From Vulcanimicrobiota bacterium (lineage in GTDB: Bacteria; Vulcanimicrobiota; Xenobia; Xenobiales; Xenobiaceae), in assembly GCA_944322965.1 (NCBI GenBank), contig CALUQR010000001.1:124001-188000 (forward strand): a stretch of 64,000 nucleotides of DNA. Reading direction: 5' to 3'. The position numbers and the translations under genes are program-made. The notes below the pieces were generated by a model. It searched no databases, was not told the origin of the DNA, and saw only the letters and a program-made list of their open reading frames with translations. Each line of letters begins with the position of its first letter. Positions within the stretch are counted from its first letter, which is position 1. Positions 1 to 8,355 of this stretch are shown here, one piece after another.

Positions 1-1151
1 TCCGTCGTCAAGATATGGGCCGGAGTGCGCAAGAGGTAGGGCAGTTGGGGATCGATATGTTGATCGTAGAGGCCGTGGCCCAGCTCGTGGTTGACCGTAT
101 CCATCCACAGGGCGTTGGGCTTGACGTTACATAAGACCCTAATATCTTGCTGGCGGTCGATACAAGTCTCAAAGGCGTGAGGACTCTTGCCCGGGCGCTC
201 GTAGAGATCGCTGCGCTCAATAATGGCCTGGGGATCTAAATTGAGGGAGTGGTAATACTTAGTAGAGAGCTTAACCGGATCTTGGCCCTCGTAGAGATCG
301 TCTAAATTGATCCCCGCCGTCTTCAGTTCGGGGGCCTCTTGGAAGAAGAGATCGCCCAAATGCCAGGGACGGAGGGGCTCTTCCTCTTTAAGCTGGAAGC
401 GCTGGCGCTGGTAGGCGTCGATCTCCCCCTTGAGCTCTTTAAAGGGAGCCAAGGTCAAGCGATCGAGCTCTTCGAAAGTGGCCAAAAGTTCCTGGGGCTC
501 GAACTCCTGGACGGCCAATTGCATTAAGAAGTAATCCTTATACCCCAACTGGCGGGCCATCTGGTTGCGCAGCTGGACCAACTTCTTTAAGGGCGGGGCC
601 ACCTTGCGGCCGACGGCCATATAGCCCTCCCAAGCGGCTTGGGCCTGGGCGCTATCGGAAGTGGTAGAGAGGATCTGGCGCACTTCGTTCTCAGTCAGCT
701 CTTTAGAGCCTACCCGACTGCGGTGGGTATTGAAGATCTTATCGACTTCCGTCTCCAGGGCGATAATTTGATGGGTGACTTGGGGATCGGCCTGGTAGGG
801 CAGGAAATTGAAGTACATAATTTCCAGCTGGCGGGCCTCTACGGGATCGGCTAAGGGCTGGCCCTGGCGCAACTCCTTCAACTGGGCGAAGAGCTGGGGA
901 TCTTGGTGCAACTTGGCCATAGCCTTTTCCGCCGCTTCGCGGCGGGCGTAGGCGGCGTCAGAACCGGTAGTAGAAGACTCCCACCAGGCCTCGTTGGCCT
1001 CTTTCTCTAGGGGCTGGATGGCGCTCACGTACTTATCGCGCAACTGGGCGAAGCGCTCTTGGGGGCTCTGGGAGGAGGCCTCCGATAAGGTAGGGGCTAG
1101 GAGCGCTCCTCCCAAAGCGCAACTGAGTAAGGTCTTGTGCAAGATATTCAT
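1..1151 (-). CDS. Secreted M2/M3-type zinc metallopeptidase (partial, C-terminus beyond left edge)
   Basis: Open frame reading leftward out of the window; about 383 codons are visible. The start ATG (1151) follows a GGAGGA site at 1163-1168. Residues 1-25 look like a signal peptide (N-terminal Lys, hydrophobic core, then SEASS), so the enzyme should act outside the cytoplasm. Near the window edge lies the gluzincin motif VNHELGHGLYDQ, in which the two His bind zinc and Glu is the general base; 24 residues later the next codon starts with GA, where a ligand Glu is expected. The helical, Gln/Glu-rich body and motif context fit peptidyl-dipeptidases of the ACE (M2) or oligopeptidase (M3) type; I cannot separate these without the C-terminal half. 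It is 25 bases downstream of the kamC-like gene, which suggests peptide supply for amino-acid fermentation (inference). Confidence 0.75.
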   Translation of the reverse strand, partial: MNILHKTLLSCALGGALLAPTLSEASSQSPQERFAQLRDKYVSAIQPLEKEANEAWWESSTTGSDAAYARREAAEKAMAKLHQDPQLFAQLKELRQGQPLADPVEARQLEIMYFNFLPYQADPQVTHQIIALETEVDKIFNTHRSRVGSKELTENEVRQILSTTSDSAQAQAAWEGYMAVGRKVAPPLKKLVQLRNQMARQLGYKDYFLMQLAVQEFEPQELLATFEELDRLTLAPFKELKGEIDAYQRQRFQLKEEEPLRPWHLGDLFFQEAPELKTAGINLDDLYEGQDPVKLSTKYYHSLNLDPQAIIERSDLYERPGKSPHAFETCIDRQQDIRVLCNVKPNALWMDTVNHELGHGLYDQHIDPQLPYLLRTPAHILTT

Positions 1152-1176
1152 CCTTTACTTATTCCTCCATAGGTCG

Positions 1177-2769
1177 CTAGTCATGAACTCTAATTAAATA
1201 TTGGCGGGCGCGGGCGATGAGTTGGGGCTCGACCCCCAAAAGTTGGGCGATCTCCAGAGCGTCCGAACTGCCCTGCTCGGGAGGGGCGGGCCAGATGGTA
1301 TAATCCATAAAGCGATCTAACTGGCGCCAGTCGGGGGGCGGAGAATCTTGCTCGGCGTAACGCTGGGCCAGCAGTTTCTGTTGTAAGCCCCCCATGCGCC
1401 AGTAACTTACCCCCTCCAAGCGGGCCACTTGGCGGAAGTGGGTAGAGAAGAGGGCTACCACCTGGGGGCGGGTCGCCAACTCCGCTAAGATGGCGGAGAG
1501 CAGCGCCTCGGCCTCCGTAGAGTTAGTAGTGCGGGCAAACTCATCAAAAAGGCAGAGGGAGGGGGCCGCAAAATGGCGCCAGGCCTCCAAAAATTGGCGC
1601 ATCTCAAAGCCAAAGCCGGAGAGACCCTGGCGGGCCAACTGGCGCGGATCTTCGCCTACATAATGGAAATGGTGGAAGAGGCGGGTCTGGAAGGAGCGGG
1701 CCGGCACGAAGAGGCCGTACTGGGCGGCCAATTGCAAGAAGGCTAAGGTCTTGAGGGCTATAGTCTTGCCCCCCATATTGGAGCCAAAGAGGACGTTACA
1801 GGAGTCTTTGAGCTCTAAGGTGAGAGGCTGATAGGGGCGCCCCTCCTGGCGGCAGTACTCTAGGCAAGGGAGGAAGCGACCCTCTACGATGGAGATGGGC
1901 CCCTCTCCCAAGGTGGGGCGCACCAGATCTTCCTCTTTAGCTAAGATAGCGCTAGCTAAACTGAGGTCGAAGGTCGCCAGGCGCTGGGTATAGAGCTCTA
2001 AAGTCTCCCAGGCGCTATTGAGTTGGGCGCTCAAACTGGCCAAGACCTCTTGCTCTAATTGGCGCTCCTCCTTTTGCAAGAGGGGGCGCTTCAATTGGAG
2101 TTCAATCTGGGCCGGGGTAGAGCGCAAGCGCACTAAGCGCTGGAACTCGTCGTAAGCCTCGACGCTCAAAGCCGGATCTTCCCCGGCGCTTAAGGGGAGC
2201 GCCTCGGAGGGTACTAATAAAAATTCGCGCCCTCCAAACTCTAAGGAGTACTTTTGGGCTAGCTCCGCCCGCTGTTGACTGACTAACCGCCCCAGCTCCT
2301 CCTCTAATTGGCGCAACTGGGCCCGCACCTGGGCCAAGGGGAGGGAGTAAGCGTCGGTTACTAAGAAGGCCTCGCTATATTGGCGCCCTCGGCTGAGGGC
2401 CTCCTCTAGGGGTTCTAAATTAAACTCTAAGCGGAAGGCCTGGCGGGCCTGGGGAGAGAGCGCTTTGAGAGCCAGCCGATAATTGTAGATAAACTTTTTA
2501 AAAGCGAAGATCTGGCTCTCATCGAAGAGGGGCTGGGGCCTAGGCAGGCGGGGGAGGCGCTTTAGGTGGTAGCTGAGCTGACTGAGGGCCGCGGGGCTGA
2601 GCTGCTCTAAGATCTGGGCCGCCAACTCCGTCTGGTCCCACAGTTCCTCTAAGGGAGCGGCCTCCGTCAGCGGGCGGCGGGCCTCTTTAAGATCCCGGCC
2701 CCAGGGGGTTAAGGGATTGAAGCGCTGCCAAAAATCAGCAAATTGAGCGTAATAAAGGAAACTATCCAT
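1177..2769 (-). CDS. kamC: MutS-like ATPase, probable lysine 5,6-aminomutase reactivase KamC
   Basis: 530 residues. The C-terminal half is a MutS-type ATPase domain: P-loop GSNMGGKT near residue 328 and Walker B with following motif CLFDEFARTTNSTEA near residue 405. The N-terminal half is helical (MutS core/lever-like) and lacks the mismatch-recognition domain, so a DNA-repair role is unlikely. In lysine-fermenting bacteria a MutS-related ATPase of this type is encoded between kamA and kamDE and is thought to reactivate the B12-dependent lysine 5,6-aminomutase. Here it overlaps the kamB-like gene by 8 bases and follows kce, which supports that assignment. Oddity: the aminomutase genes themselves (kamA, kamD, kamE) are not in this window. 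Symbol assigned by family and context, not by a search. Confidence 0.72.
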   Translation of the reverse strand: MDSFLYYAQFADFWQRFNPLTPWGRDLKEARRPLTEAAPLEELWDQTELAAQILEQLSPAALSQLSYHLKRLPRLPRPQPLFDESQIFAFKKFIYNYRLALKALSPQARQAFRLEFNLEPLEEALSRGRQYSEAFLVTDAYSLPLAQVRAQLRQLEEELGRLVSQQRAELAQKYSLEFGGREFLLVPSEALPLSAGEDPALSVEAYDEFQRLVRLRSTPAQIELQLKRPLLQKEERQLEQEVLASLSAQLNSAWETLELYTQRLATFDLSLASAILAKEEDLVRPTLGEGPISIVEGRFLPCLEYCRQEGRPYQPLTLELKDSCNVLFGSNMGGKTIALKTLAFLQLAAQYGLFVPARSFQTRLFHHFHYVGEDPRQLARQGLSGFGFEMRQFLEAWRHFAAPSLCLFDEFARTTNSTEAEALLSAILAELATRPQVVALFSTHFRQVARLEGVSYWRMGGLQQKLLAQRYAEQDSPPPDWRQLDRFMDYTIWPAPPEQGSSDALEIAQLLGVEPQLIARARQYLIRVHD

Positions 2770-3670
2770 GGGCGGTAGAGGCTAAGGGCTGTAAGAAGAG
2801 GGGGAGATGGGGGAATTGGCCCGCCCACTCTAGCAACTGGGCGGGGGAGAGGTGGCTAGCCCCTACTAAGATGGCCAAGGGGCGCAAGGGGCGGGCCCAA
2901 AAGATCTGCCCTTGACTAGCTAAGGCGTGGCGCTCGTTGGGGGTGAGGAATAATTTGCTGACATCCTCTAAGCGCAAATAGCGCCAACGCGGGGGCAAGT
3001 TGGCCAATTGGGCCGAGGATAAGGGCCCCTGCCAGTCGACGGCCCCCTCTAAGGGGGCGTAACTTTCCCGCCACTTTAGGTCGGTTACGACTGGGGTCTG
3101 GGCGGCCCACTCCCAGAGGGCTAAGGGGGCGCAATTACTCTCCAGAGTGTGGGGCTCTAGGCGCAGGGTGAGCAAGAAATCTAAGCCTTCCCAGGCGGCG
3201 GCCGGGGTCAAGCGGTGGCTGGCTCCGTCGATAAGGACCGTGCGGGCCAACTGGCGCTGGCGTACGAAATTTACGATGCGCTCCAACTCGCTCAGATGTT
3301 CGGGGCCTACTAAACTGAGCCGCCCCGGGCGCTGGACGCGCCCCAAAATGAGCCCCCCTAAATTGCGCCGGGCGGGGAAGACCTCTAAGATCTCTACCGG
3401 CAGGTGGGCTCGCTTAATGTGGGCTAAGGTCGTCAAGACGATCTCTCCGCCCCGCAAACGGAACTCGCCCTCGGGGAGCTCTTGGCCCCCCTTGAGGGTC
3501 CGTTCGCAGCCGATGCTCAAAAGGGCTACCCCGCCCGCCTCAGCCTGCAAGTACTGGGCCAGGATGTCGACCGCCGTCGATTTGCCCGACCCCTTGCTCT
3601 GACCGAGTAAGAGTAGGTCGCGCCCCCGGCAGCGGCTAGCTAAGCGGGGCCATCCGCCCTCCCAGAGCAT
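2762..3670 (-). CDS. kamB: P-loop NTPase, probable lysine 5,6-aminomutase reactivase subunit KamB
   Basis: 302 residues with an N-terminal Walker A motif GQSKGSGKST at about residues 23-32 and a later segment ARTVLIDGAS that could be the Walker B strand. The rest has no family signature I recognise. The position between kce (7-base gap) and the MutS-like kamC (8-base overlap) matches the kamB slot of lysine-fermentation clusters, where a P-loop protein accompanies the MutS-like ATPase in reactivation of the cobalamin- and PLP-dependent lysine 5,6-aminomutase. Translation is probably coupled to both neighbours. The alternative is an unrelated cytoplasmic NTPase; context makes this less likely. 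Confidence 0.62.
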   Translation of the reverse strand: MLWEGGWPRLASRCRGRDLLLLGQSKGSGKSTAVDILAQYLQAEAGGVALLSIGCERTLKGGQELPEGEFRLRGGEIVLTTLAHIKRAHLPVEILEVFPARRNLGGLILGRVQRPGRLSLVGPEHLSELERIVNFVRQRQLARTVLIDGASHRLTPAAAWEGLDFLLTLRLEPHTLESNCAPLALWEWAAQTPVVTDLKWRESYAPLEGAVDWQGPLSSAQLANLPPRWRYLRLEDVSKLFLTPNERHALASQGQIFWARPLRPLAILVGASHLSPAQLLEWAGQFPHLPLFLQPLASTAHG

Positions 3671-3677
3671 CGAACCC

Positions 3678-4496
3678 TTAAGGACGGCGCAAGTTGAACA
3701 TGCGGCGCACGTCGTCGGGGGTAGCTACCTGATCGCCACAGGCCCGCACGATATTGGCGCAGCGCTCTACTAACTCGGCGTTCGATTTAGCCAAACGACC
3801 GCGCTCGTAGTAGACGTTATCTTCAAAGCCTACGCGCAGGTGGCCGCCCATGGCCAGAGCGCCTAGGGTGGCGGGCAGACAGGCCCGGCTAATGCCGATA
3901 GCCGTCCACTGAGCCCCTTCCGGTAAGTAGCGCAGGGCGGTCGCTAAGAGCTCCGGGGTGTAAGGCAGGCTGCCGGGGATATTGAAGCCCAAACCAAAGT
4001 AGCCCGGACCGTCCAGGAGGCCCTCCTTCATGAGTTGGCGGGCCGAGAAGATGTGGGAGATGTCGAAACACTCCAGGGTGGGACAGACCCCATACTCGCG
4101 CATCGTCCGGGCGAATTGGCGCATAATGGGCAAGGTATTGACGATATAATCGTCGCCGAAGTTAGTCGTACCGCAATCTAAGCTGGCCATCTCCGGCCGC
4201 AAGGTCACGGGTTGGAGGCGCTCCTCCGCGCTCATGCCCACCGCGCCTCCGGTCGTAGTCTCAATAACCATATCGCATTTGGCCCGCACCAGCTCGATAG
4301 TCTCTTTAAAGACTTGGAGGTCCTGGGTAGGTTTGCCCTGACGGTCGCGCACGTGGAGGTGGAGGATGGAGGCCCCCGCTCGGTAGGCTTCGTAGGCGCT
4401 ATCGGCTATCTCTTGGGGGGTGTAGGGGACGGCGGGATTATTCTCTTTAGTCGTCTCCGCACCGCTGACGGCGCAGGTAATAATTACTTGGCGCAT
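3678..4496 (-). CDS. kce: 3-keto-5-aminohexanoate cleavage enzyme (BKACE family)
   Basis: 272 residues, the usual length of the beta-keto acid cleavage enzyme (former DUF849) family. Kce condenses 3-keto-5-aminohexanoate with acetyl-CoA to give 3-aminobutyryl-CoA and acetoacetate in lysine fermentation. The start MRQVIITCAVSGAETT and the metal-binding HLHVRD motif (about residues 46-51) are typical, as is the later ETTTGG segment. The gene sits between kat (36-base gap) and the kamB-like gene (7-base gap). An SD (GAGGAGAG) precedes the ATG at 4496. The pathway neighbours favour Kce over other BKACE specificities, which cannot be told apart by motif alone. Confidence 0.88.
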   Translation of the reverse strand: MRQVIITCAVSGAETTKENNPAVPYTPQEIADSAYEAYRAGASILHLHVRDRQGKPTQDLQVFKETIELVRAKCDMVIETTTGGAVGMSAEERLQPVTLRPEMASLDCGTTNFGDDYIVNTLPIMRQFARTMREYGVCPTLECFDISHIFSARQLMKEGLLDGPGYFGLGFNIPGSLPYTPELLATALRYLPEGAQWTAIGISRACLPATLGALAMGGHLRVGFEDNVYYERGRLAKSNAELVERCANIVRACGDQVATPDDVRRMFNLRRP

Positions 4497-4532
4497 ATCT
4501 CTCCTCGGGAAAATCTCAAGTGGGGGAGCCCT

Positions 4533-5801
4533 CTAGTAGGGGAACTCGCGGGCCACGATCTCTAAGCTCTGGCCGATAGCCTCCAGGGCTACTTCCAGAT
4601 CGCGCTGGGTGTGGCGGGCGGCGATATACCAGTGGTGGTAGGGCTGGATAAAGAGGCCGCGGCGGATAGTCTCCGTGTAGAAGCGGGTGCGCCGCTCCTT
4701 ATAATGGTTGTCTACCCGATCGAAGGTGATGTAGGGCATGGGCGGGATGCCGGAGACGGTGCAGGGTACGCCGCTCTGAGCTACTAAGCGCTCCAATTCC
4801 TTTAAGAAGAAGGAGCCCTTCTCCCAGAGTTCATCTAAGACCTTATCGCGCTCCAAGATCTCGATACACTTCAAGGCGGCTACCATCTCCAGAGAGTTGG
4901 GGAAGAAGGTAGAGGAGATGAAGACCTTCTTTTCACAGACCTTCATAAAGCGCTCTTTGCCCACTACGGCGCTGATAGGATAGCCGTTGGCCATAGCCTT
5001 ACCGAAGCAAGAGACGTCGGGGGTCACCCCGTAGCGCTCTTGGGCCCCGCCTAAAGCTACGCGGAAGCCGGTGCGGATCTCGTCGAAGATGAGGACCGCC
5101 TGGTACTTATCGGCTAAGGCGCGCACTCCCTCTAAGTAGCCGGGGGGAGGGGCGATGATGGGTTGGGCGCCGGGGTGGCCGACGGGGGTAATGATGATCC
5201 CCGCTACCCGATCCTTATGCTCAATGAGCTTAGCCTCTAAGGCCTCCAGGTCGCCATAGGGGAACTCGACGGTCAGATCTTGGACGCACTGAGGGACGCC
5301 GCCGTGGGTCTCTACCGCCCAGTCGTGCCAGCCGTGGTAACCGCAGCGCAAGATAATATCCCGATCCGTATAACCGCGGGCGATGCGCACCGCCACCCCC
5401 GTAGCGTCGGAGCCGGTCTTCACTAAGATGACCATCTCCGCGGAGGGGATGAGCTCCACTAAGCGCTTTTGCAATTCATTTTGGACGGGCTGCACCAACG
5501 AGAAGCAGAAGCCCTTATCCATCTGCTTAATAACTTCTTGGTTGATCTCTTTCTCGTCATAACCCAAGATGATGGGGCCGTAAGCGCAGAGCATATCGAT
5601 ATAATCGTTGCCGTCGACGTCGACGATGTGGCCGCCATAGCCGTGGTCCAGGAAGATGGGATACTCGCCGATTACGAAATTGTAGGGGCGCCGGATACCC
5701 ATCATACCGCCGGGAGAGAGTTTTAAGCTCTCCTCGTAGAGGGCCATCGACTTTTGTAAGTTGAGGTGGGGGTACTCGCGATTTTCCAAATATTTAGACA
5801 T
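4533..5801 (-). CDS. kat: Class III aminotransferase, probable 3-aminobutyryl-CoA aminotransferase
   Basis: 422 residues from the ATG at 5801, preceded by GAGGA six bases upstream; a TTG 12 bases further up is possible. It is a PLP fold-type I class III aminotransferase of the glutamate-semialdehyde-mutase-like group: TGSDATGVAVRIAR near residue 130, FDEIRTGFR near 240, and the Schiff-base Lys in CFGKAMANGYP near 265. In lysine fermenters that lack the ammonia-lyase Kal, a transaminase named Kat (described from Cloacamonas) converts 3-aminobutyryl-CoA to acetoacetyl-CoA. No kal is visible here and the gene lies between kdd (8-base overlap) and kce, exactly where Kat is expected. Specificity is inferred from context. 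Confidence 0.8.
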   Translation of the reverse strand: MSKYLENREYPHLNLQKSMALYEESLKLSPGGMMGIRRPYNFVIGEYPIFLDHGYGGHIVDVDGNDYIDMLCAYGPIILGYDEKEINQEVIKQMDKGFCFSLVQPVQNELQKRLVELIPSAEMVILVKTGSDATGVAVRIARGYTDRDIILRCGYHGWHDWAVETHGGVPQCVQDLTVEFPYGDLEALEAKLIEHKDRVAGIIITPVGHPGAQPIIAPPPGYLEGVRALADKYQAVLIFDEIRTGFRVALGGAQERYGVTPDVSCFGKAMANGYPISAVVGKERFMKVCEKKVFISSTFFPNSLEMVAALKCIEILERDKVLDELWEKGSFFLKELERLVAQSGVPCTVSGIPPMPYITFDRVDNHYKERRTRFYTETIRRGLFIQPYHHWYIAARHTQRDLEVALEAIGQSLEIVAREFPY

Positions 5802-6831
5802 AGCGTTCCTCAAAGACTCTCCTTAAAGCGGGATTTTCGCGCAACTCTTCCAAGGTGATCTCGGCGTGACCTTGGGCGTAACCGTTGCCGATCAACATAT
5901 CGATATCTTTGCCCACCCCTTCGGCGCCCAGGGCGGCCTTGGTGAAGCTGGTGGCCATGGAGAAGAAGTAGACCGTACCCCGTTGGCGGCAGGGCAGGAT
6001 GGAGGCCATCTCCGTATTGGGGACGTTGACGCAATTGATAACTAGATCGTACTCGCGCCCCTTATTGGCCTCTAGAGCTTTGCGGGTGAGGTCCAGAGCC
6101 TGGGTAGCGTCCGCTAAGATCGTCTCGTGGACTAAGTTCAATTCATTTAAAAGGCCCGGAGGATCGTCTATTAAGACCGCCCCTACTACCCGGCCGGTGG
6201 GACCGACTCTCTTTTTAGCTTCGTAGGCCACCAACATCCCCGATTTGCCATTGGCCCCGATAATGAGGACCGAATCCCCAGGCTTAACTAGGCGCGCCGC
6301 TTGGGCGGGGGCGCCCGCCACGTCGAGAGCGGCCAGGGCTAAGCCCTCGTCTATATCTTGGGGCAACTTAGCGTATAAGCCCGACTCAAAGAGGACGGCC
6401 TGACCTACGATCTCTACCCGGTCGATCTCGGGATGGATCTTAATAATCTTCTCGATGCGTAAGGGGGTGAGGGAGAGGGAGACTAAGGAGGCGATCTTGT
6501 CGCCCGGGCGCAAGGGGCAGTCCTTTAAGGCGGGACCGACCCAGCGGACGGTACCGATAAACATCCCGCCCGAGCCGGTGACCGGGTTTTGCATCTTACC
6601 CCGCTGAGCCACAATCTCCATAATGGCTTGAGCGATCTTCTCTAAATCTCCGCCCGCCTCTTGGGAGATCTGGGTGAAGCTGGCCGAGTCGATATTGAGA
6701 GCGCTGACATCGACTAAGATTTCGTTGTCGTAGAGGGTAGAAAAGTCGTTGTTGACCCGCAGGGCGGGTTGGGGCAGAACGCCAGCCGGTTCCAAGACGC
6801 GGTGACTTCCGTATTTGCAGCCAATGGACAT
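5794..6831 (-). CDS. kdd: L-erythro-3,5-diaminohexanoate dehydrogenase
   Basis: 345 residues. Kdd oxidatively deaminates 3,5-diaminohexanoate to 3-keto-5-aminohexanoate with NAD(P). The start MSIGCKYGSHRVLEPAGVLP and the segments NIDSASFTQI, KMQNPVTGSGGM, VSLSLTPLRIEKI, ALAALDVAGAPAQ and FFSMATSFTKAALGAEGVGK are nearly those I know from the fusobacterial enzyme, so the call is firm. The nucleotide-binding region is around residues 185-215 (GANGKSGMLVAYEAKKRVGP). It is a member of the zinc-type alcohol-dehydrogenase superfamily. The gene overlaps kat and is preceded by an unusual leader (6831-6878) in which the SD can be paired. Confidence 0.93.
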   Translation of the reverse strand: MSIGCKYGSHRVLEPAGVLPQPALRVNNDFSTLYDNEILVDVSALNIDSASFTQISQEAGGDLEKIAQAIMEIVAQRGKMQNPVTGSGGMFIGTVRWVGPALKDCPLRPGDKIASLVSLSLTPLRIEKIIKIHPEIDRVEIVGQAVLFESGLYAKLPQDIDEGLALAALDVAGAPAQAARLVKPGDSVLIIGANGKSGMLVAYEAKKRVGPTGRVVGAVLIDDPPGLLNELNLVHETILADATQALDLTRKALEANKGREYDLVINCVNVPNTEMASILPCRQRGTVYFFSMATSFTKAALGAEGVGKDIDMLIGNGYAQGHAEITLEELRENPALRRVFEERYV

Positions 6832-6878
6832 AAAAAAGAACCTCCACAGAACCTAAAGGCCTATAGAGGTTCTTTTTG
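6832..6878 (-). promoter_or_regulatory. kdd leader with mutually exclusive hairpins covering the ribosome binding site
   Basis: Reading the minus strand toward kdd there are three related blocks: AGAACCTCT (6873-6865), AGGTTCT (6854-6848) and GGAGGTTCT (6845-6837), then six T just before the ATG at 6831. The first block can pair with the second, leaving the SD GGAGG free, or with the third, giving a short stem followed by a T-run that would look like a terminator and hide the SD. This is seen directly; a switch function is inference. The stems are only 7-8 bp. Confidence 0.4.
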
Positions 6879-6903
6879 GGGCAGGCTGGGCCCTGCTTTA
6901 GGG

Positions 6904-8352
6904 TTACTCCTCTTGGGGCTTAGCTCCCCAAGCGTAGAGGAAGGGGAGTAAGGCGCAGAAGGCGCAGCCCAAAAGCATCATAAAGGCGTAATCCCAACCG
7001 TGATTATCTAAGACGTGGCCTAAGCCCCAGCCGGAGACGATAGAGCTCAAATAACCGAATAAGCCGGTCATCCCCACCGCCGTAGCGGCCGCCTTCTTAG
7101 TAGCTAAGTCGGTAGCCATTACCGCCACTAAGAGTTGGGGGCCGTAGATAAAGAAGCCCACCATAACTAAGACCGCCGTATAGAGCCAGGGACTAGAGTT
7201 CTGAGGGATCTTCCAAAAGAGCAAGATCCCCAAGAAGGAGGCCGCCATGTAAGCTACGCAGACCGGCGCCCGCCGCCCCTTAAAGAAGCGATCGGTCAAC
7301 CAGCCCGCCAAGAGGGAACCGGCGATACCCGCCAACTCAAAGCAGGCCATAGTGACCCCGGCGTTAGTTAAGGGGATGCCCTGATCCTTTAAATAGGAAG
7401 GGCCCCAGGTGACGAAGCCGTAGCGCAAGATGTAGATAAAGAAGTTGGCTAGACAGATAGCCCAGATATAAGGGTTATTGAAGACATGCTGACAGAGGAA
7501 GGTCCAAAATTCGCCCCAACTCTGCTCCGTCTGGGCCGGGGCCTCTCCCTCAGCCGCCCCCTGCTCCGCCTCCGCCCCCTCGCTAGCCGCAGCTGGAGTA
7601 GAGGTTTGTTCGCCCTCCGCCGGGGCGCTAGGGGCGCCGCTACTAGCAGAGTTGGGCATTTTAAAGGGATGTTCGCCCGTATAGACTTCCGGTTCCGGCA
7701 GGCCCAAAGAGGCGGGGGTATCGCGCAGGCGCTCTAAGAGGAAGAGGGAGGTCAGAGCGGCGATAGCGGCGGGCACGTAAAAGACCCAGCGCCAGCCGAA
7801 ATGTTCCCCTAGATAACCCCCTAAGACTAGGACTAAGGAGAGACCTATCTGGTGGGAAGTATTCCAAAAGCTCCAGTAAGTGCCGCGCTCTTTGGCGGCG
7901 TACCAGTGGCAGATAATGCGCGAACAGGGCGGGGAGCCCATCCCTTGGAACCAGCCGTTTAAGACCCAAGCTACTAAGAGCACCCCGAAGGCGCTATTCA
8001 TACCGAAGAGGAAGTTGGCTAAGGCGGAGAGCAAGAGGCCTACCGCCATAAAGTAGCGGGCGTTACAGCGGTCGCCTAAGAAGCCGTTGACGAACTTGGA
8101 GATCCCGTAGACGACGTCGGAGATAGAGACGATCGTTCCAATTAAGGCCTTACTCAAGCCCAATTGGGACTCAATGAGGGGGATAGCGATGGGGATATTC
8201 TTGCGGACGAAATAGAAGACCCCGTAACCTACGAAGGTAGAGTAGAGTTGGCGCAGCCGCCAGTACTTGTACTGGCGGCGCATCCCGGCCTCGTCCTTAT
8301 AAGTGGGCGGGGCCGGCGGGGCCGGAGCGAAGATAGCCAGAGGATTGAACAA
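6904..8352 (-). CDS. MFS transporter, organophosphate:phosphate antiporter-like (UhpC/GlpT type)
   Basis: 482 residues with about 12 predicted membrane segments. The segment RKNIPIAIPLIESQLGLSK and the loop after TM2 (GKF-like GISKFVNGFLGDR), together with GWFQGMGSPPCSRIICHW, are characteristic of the OPA branch of the major facilitator superfamily (GlpT, UhpT, UhpC). Substrates of that family are phosphorylated sugars or glycerol-3-phosphate, but the context (3 bases after hutU, 72 bases before kdd) suggests a transported amino-acid-pathway compound (inference). The central cytoplasmic loop between the two six-helix halves, residues about 228-285, is expanded by an Ala/Glu/Ser-rich low-complexity linker. 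Confidence 0.85.
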   Translation of the reverse strand: MFNPLAIFAPAPPAPPTYKDEAGMRRQYKYWRLRQLYSTFVGYGVFYFVRKNIPIAIPLIESQLGLSKALIGTIVSISDVVYGISKFVNGFLGDRCNARYFMAVGLLLSALANFLFGMNSAFGVLLVAWVLNGWFQGMGSPPCSRIICHWYAAKERGTYWSFWNTSHQIGLSLVLVLGGYLGEHFGWRWVFYVPAAIAALTSLFLLERLRDTPASLGLPEPEVYTGEHPFKMPNSASSGAPSAPAEGEQTSTPAAASEGAEAEQGAAEGEAPAQTEQSWGEFWTFLCQHVFNNPYIWAICLANFFIYILRYGFVTWGPSYLKDQGIPLTNAGVTMACFELAGIAGSLLAGWLTDRFFKGRRAPVCVAYMAASFLGILLFWKIPQNSSPWLYTAVLVMVGFFIYGPQLLVAVMATDLATKKAAATAVGMTGLFGYLSSIVSGWGLGHVLDNHGWDYAFMMLLGCAFCALLPFLYAWGAKPQEE

Positions 8353-8355
8353 GGC

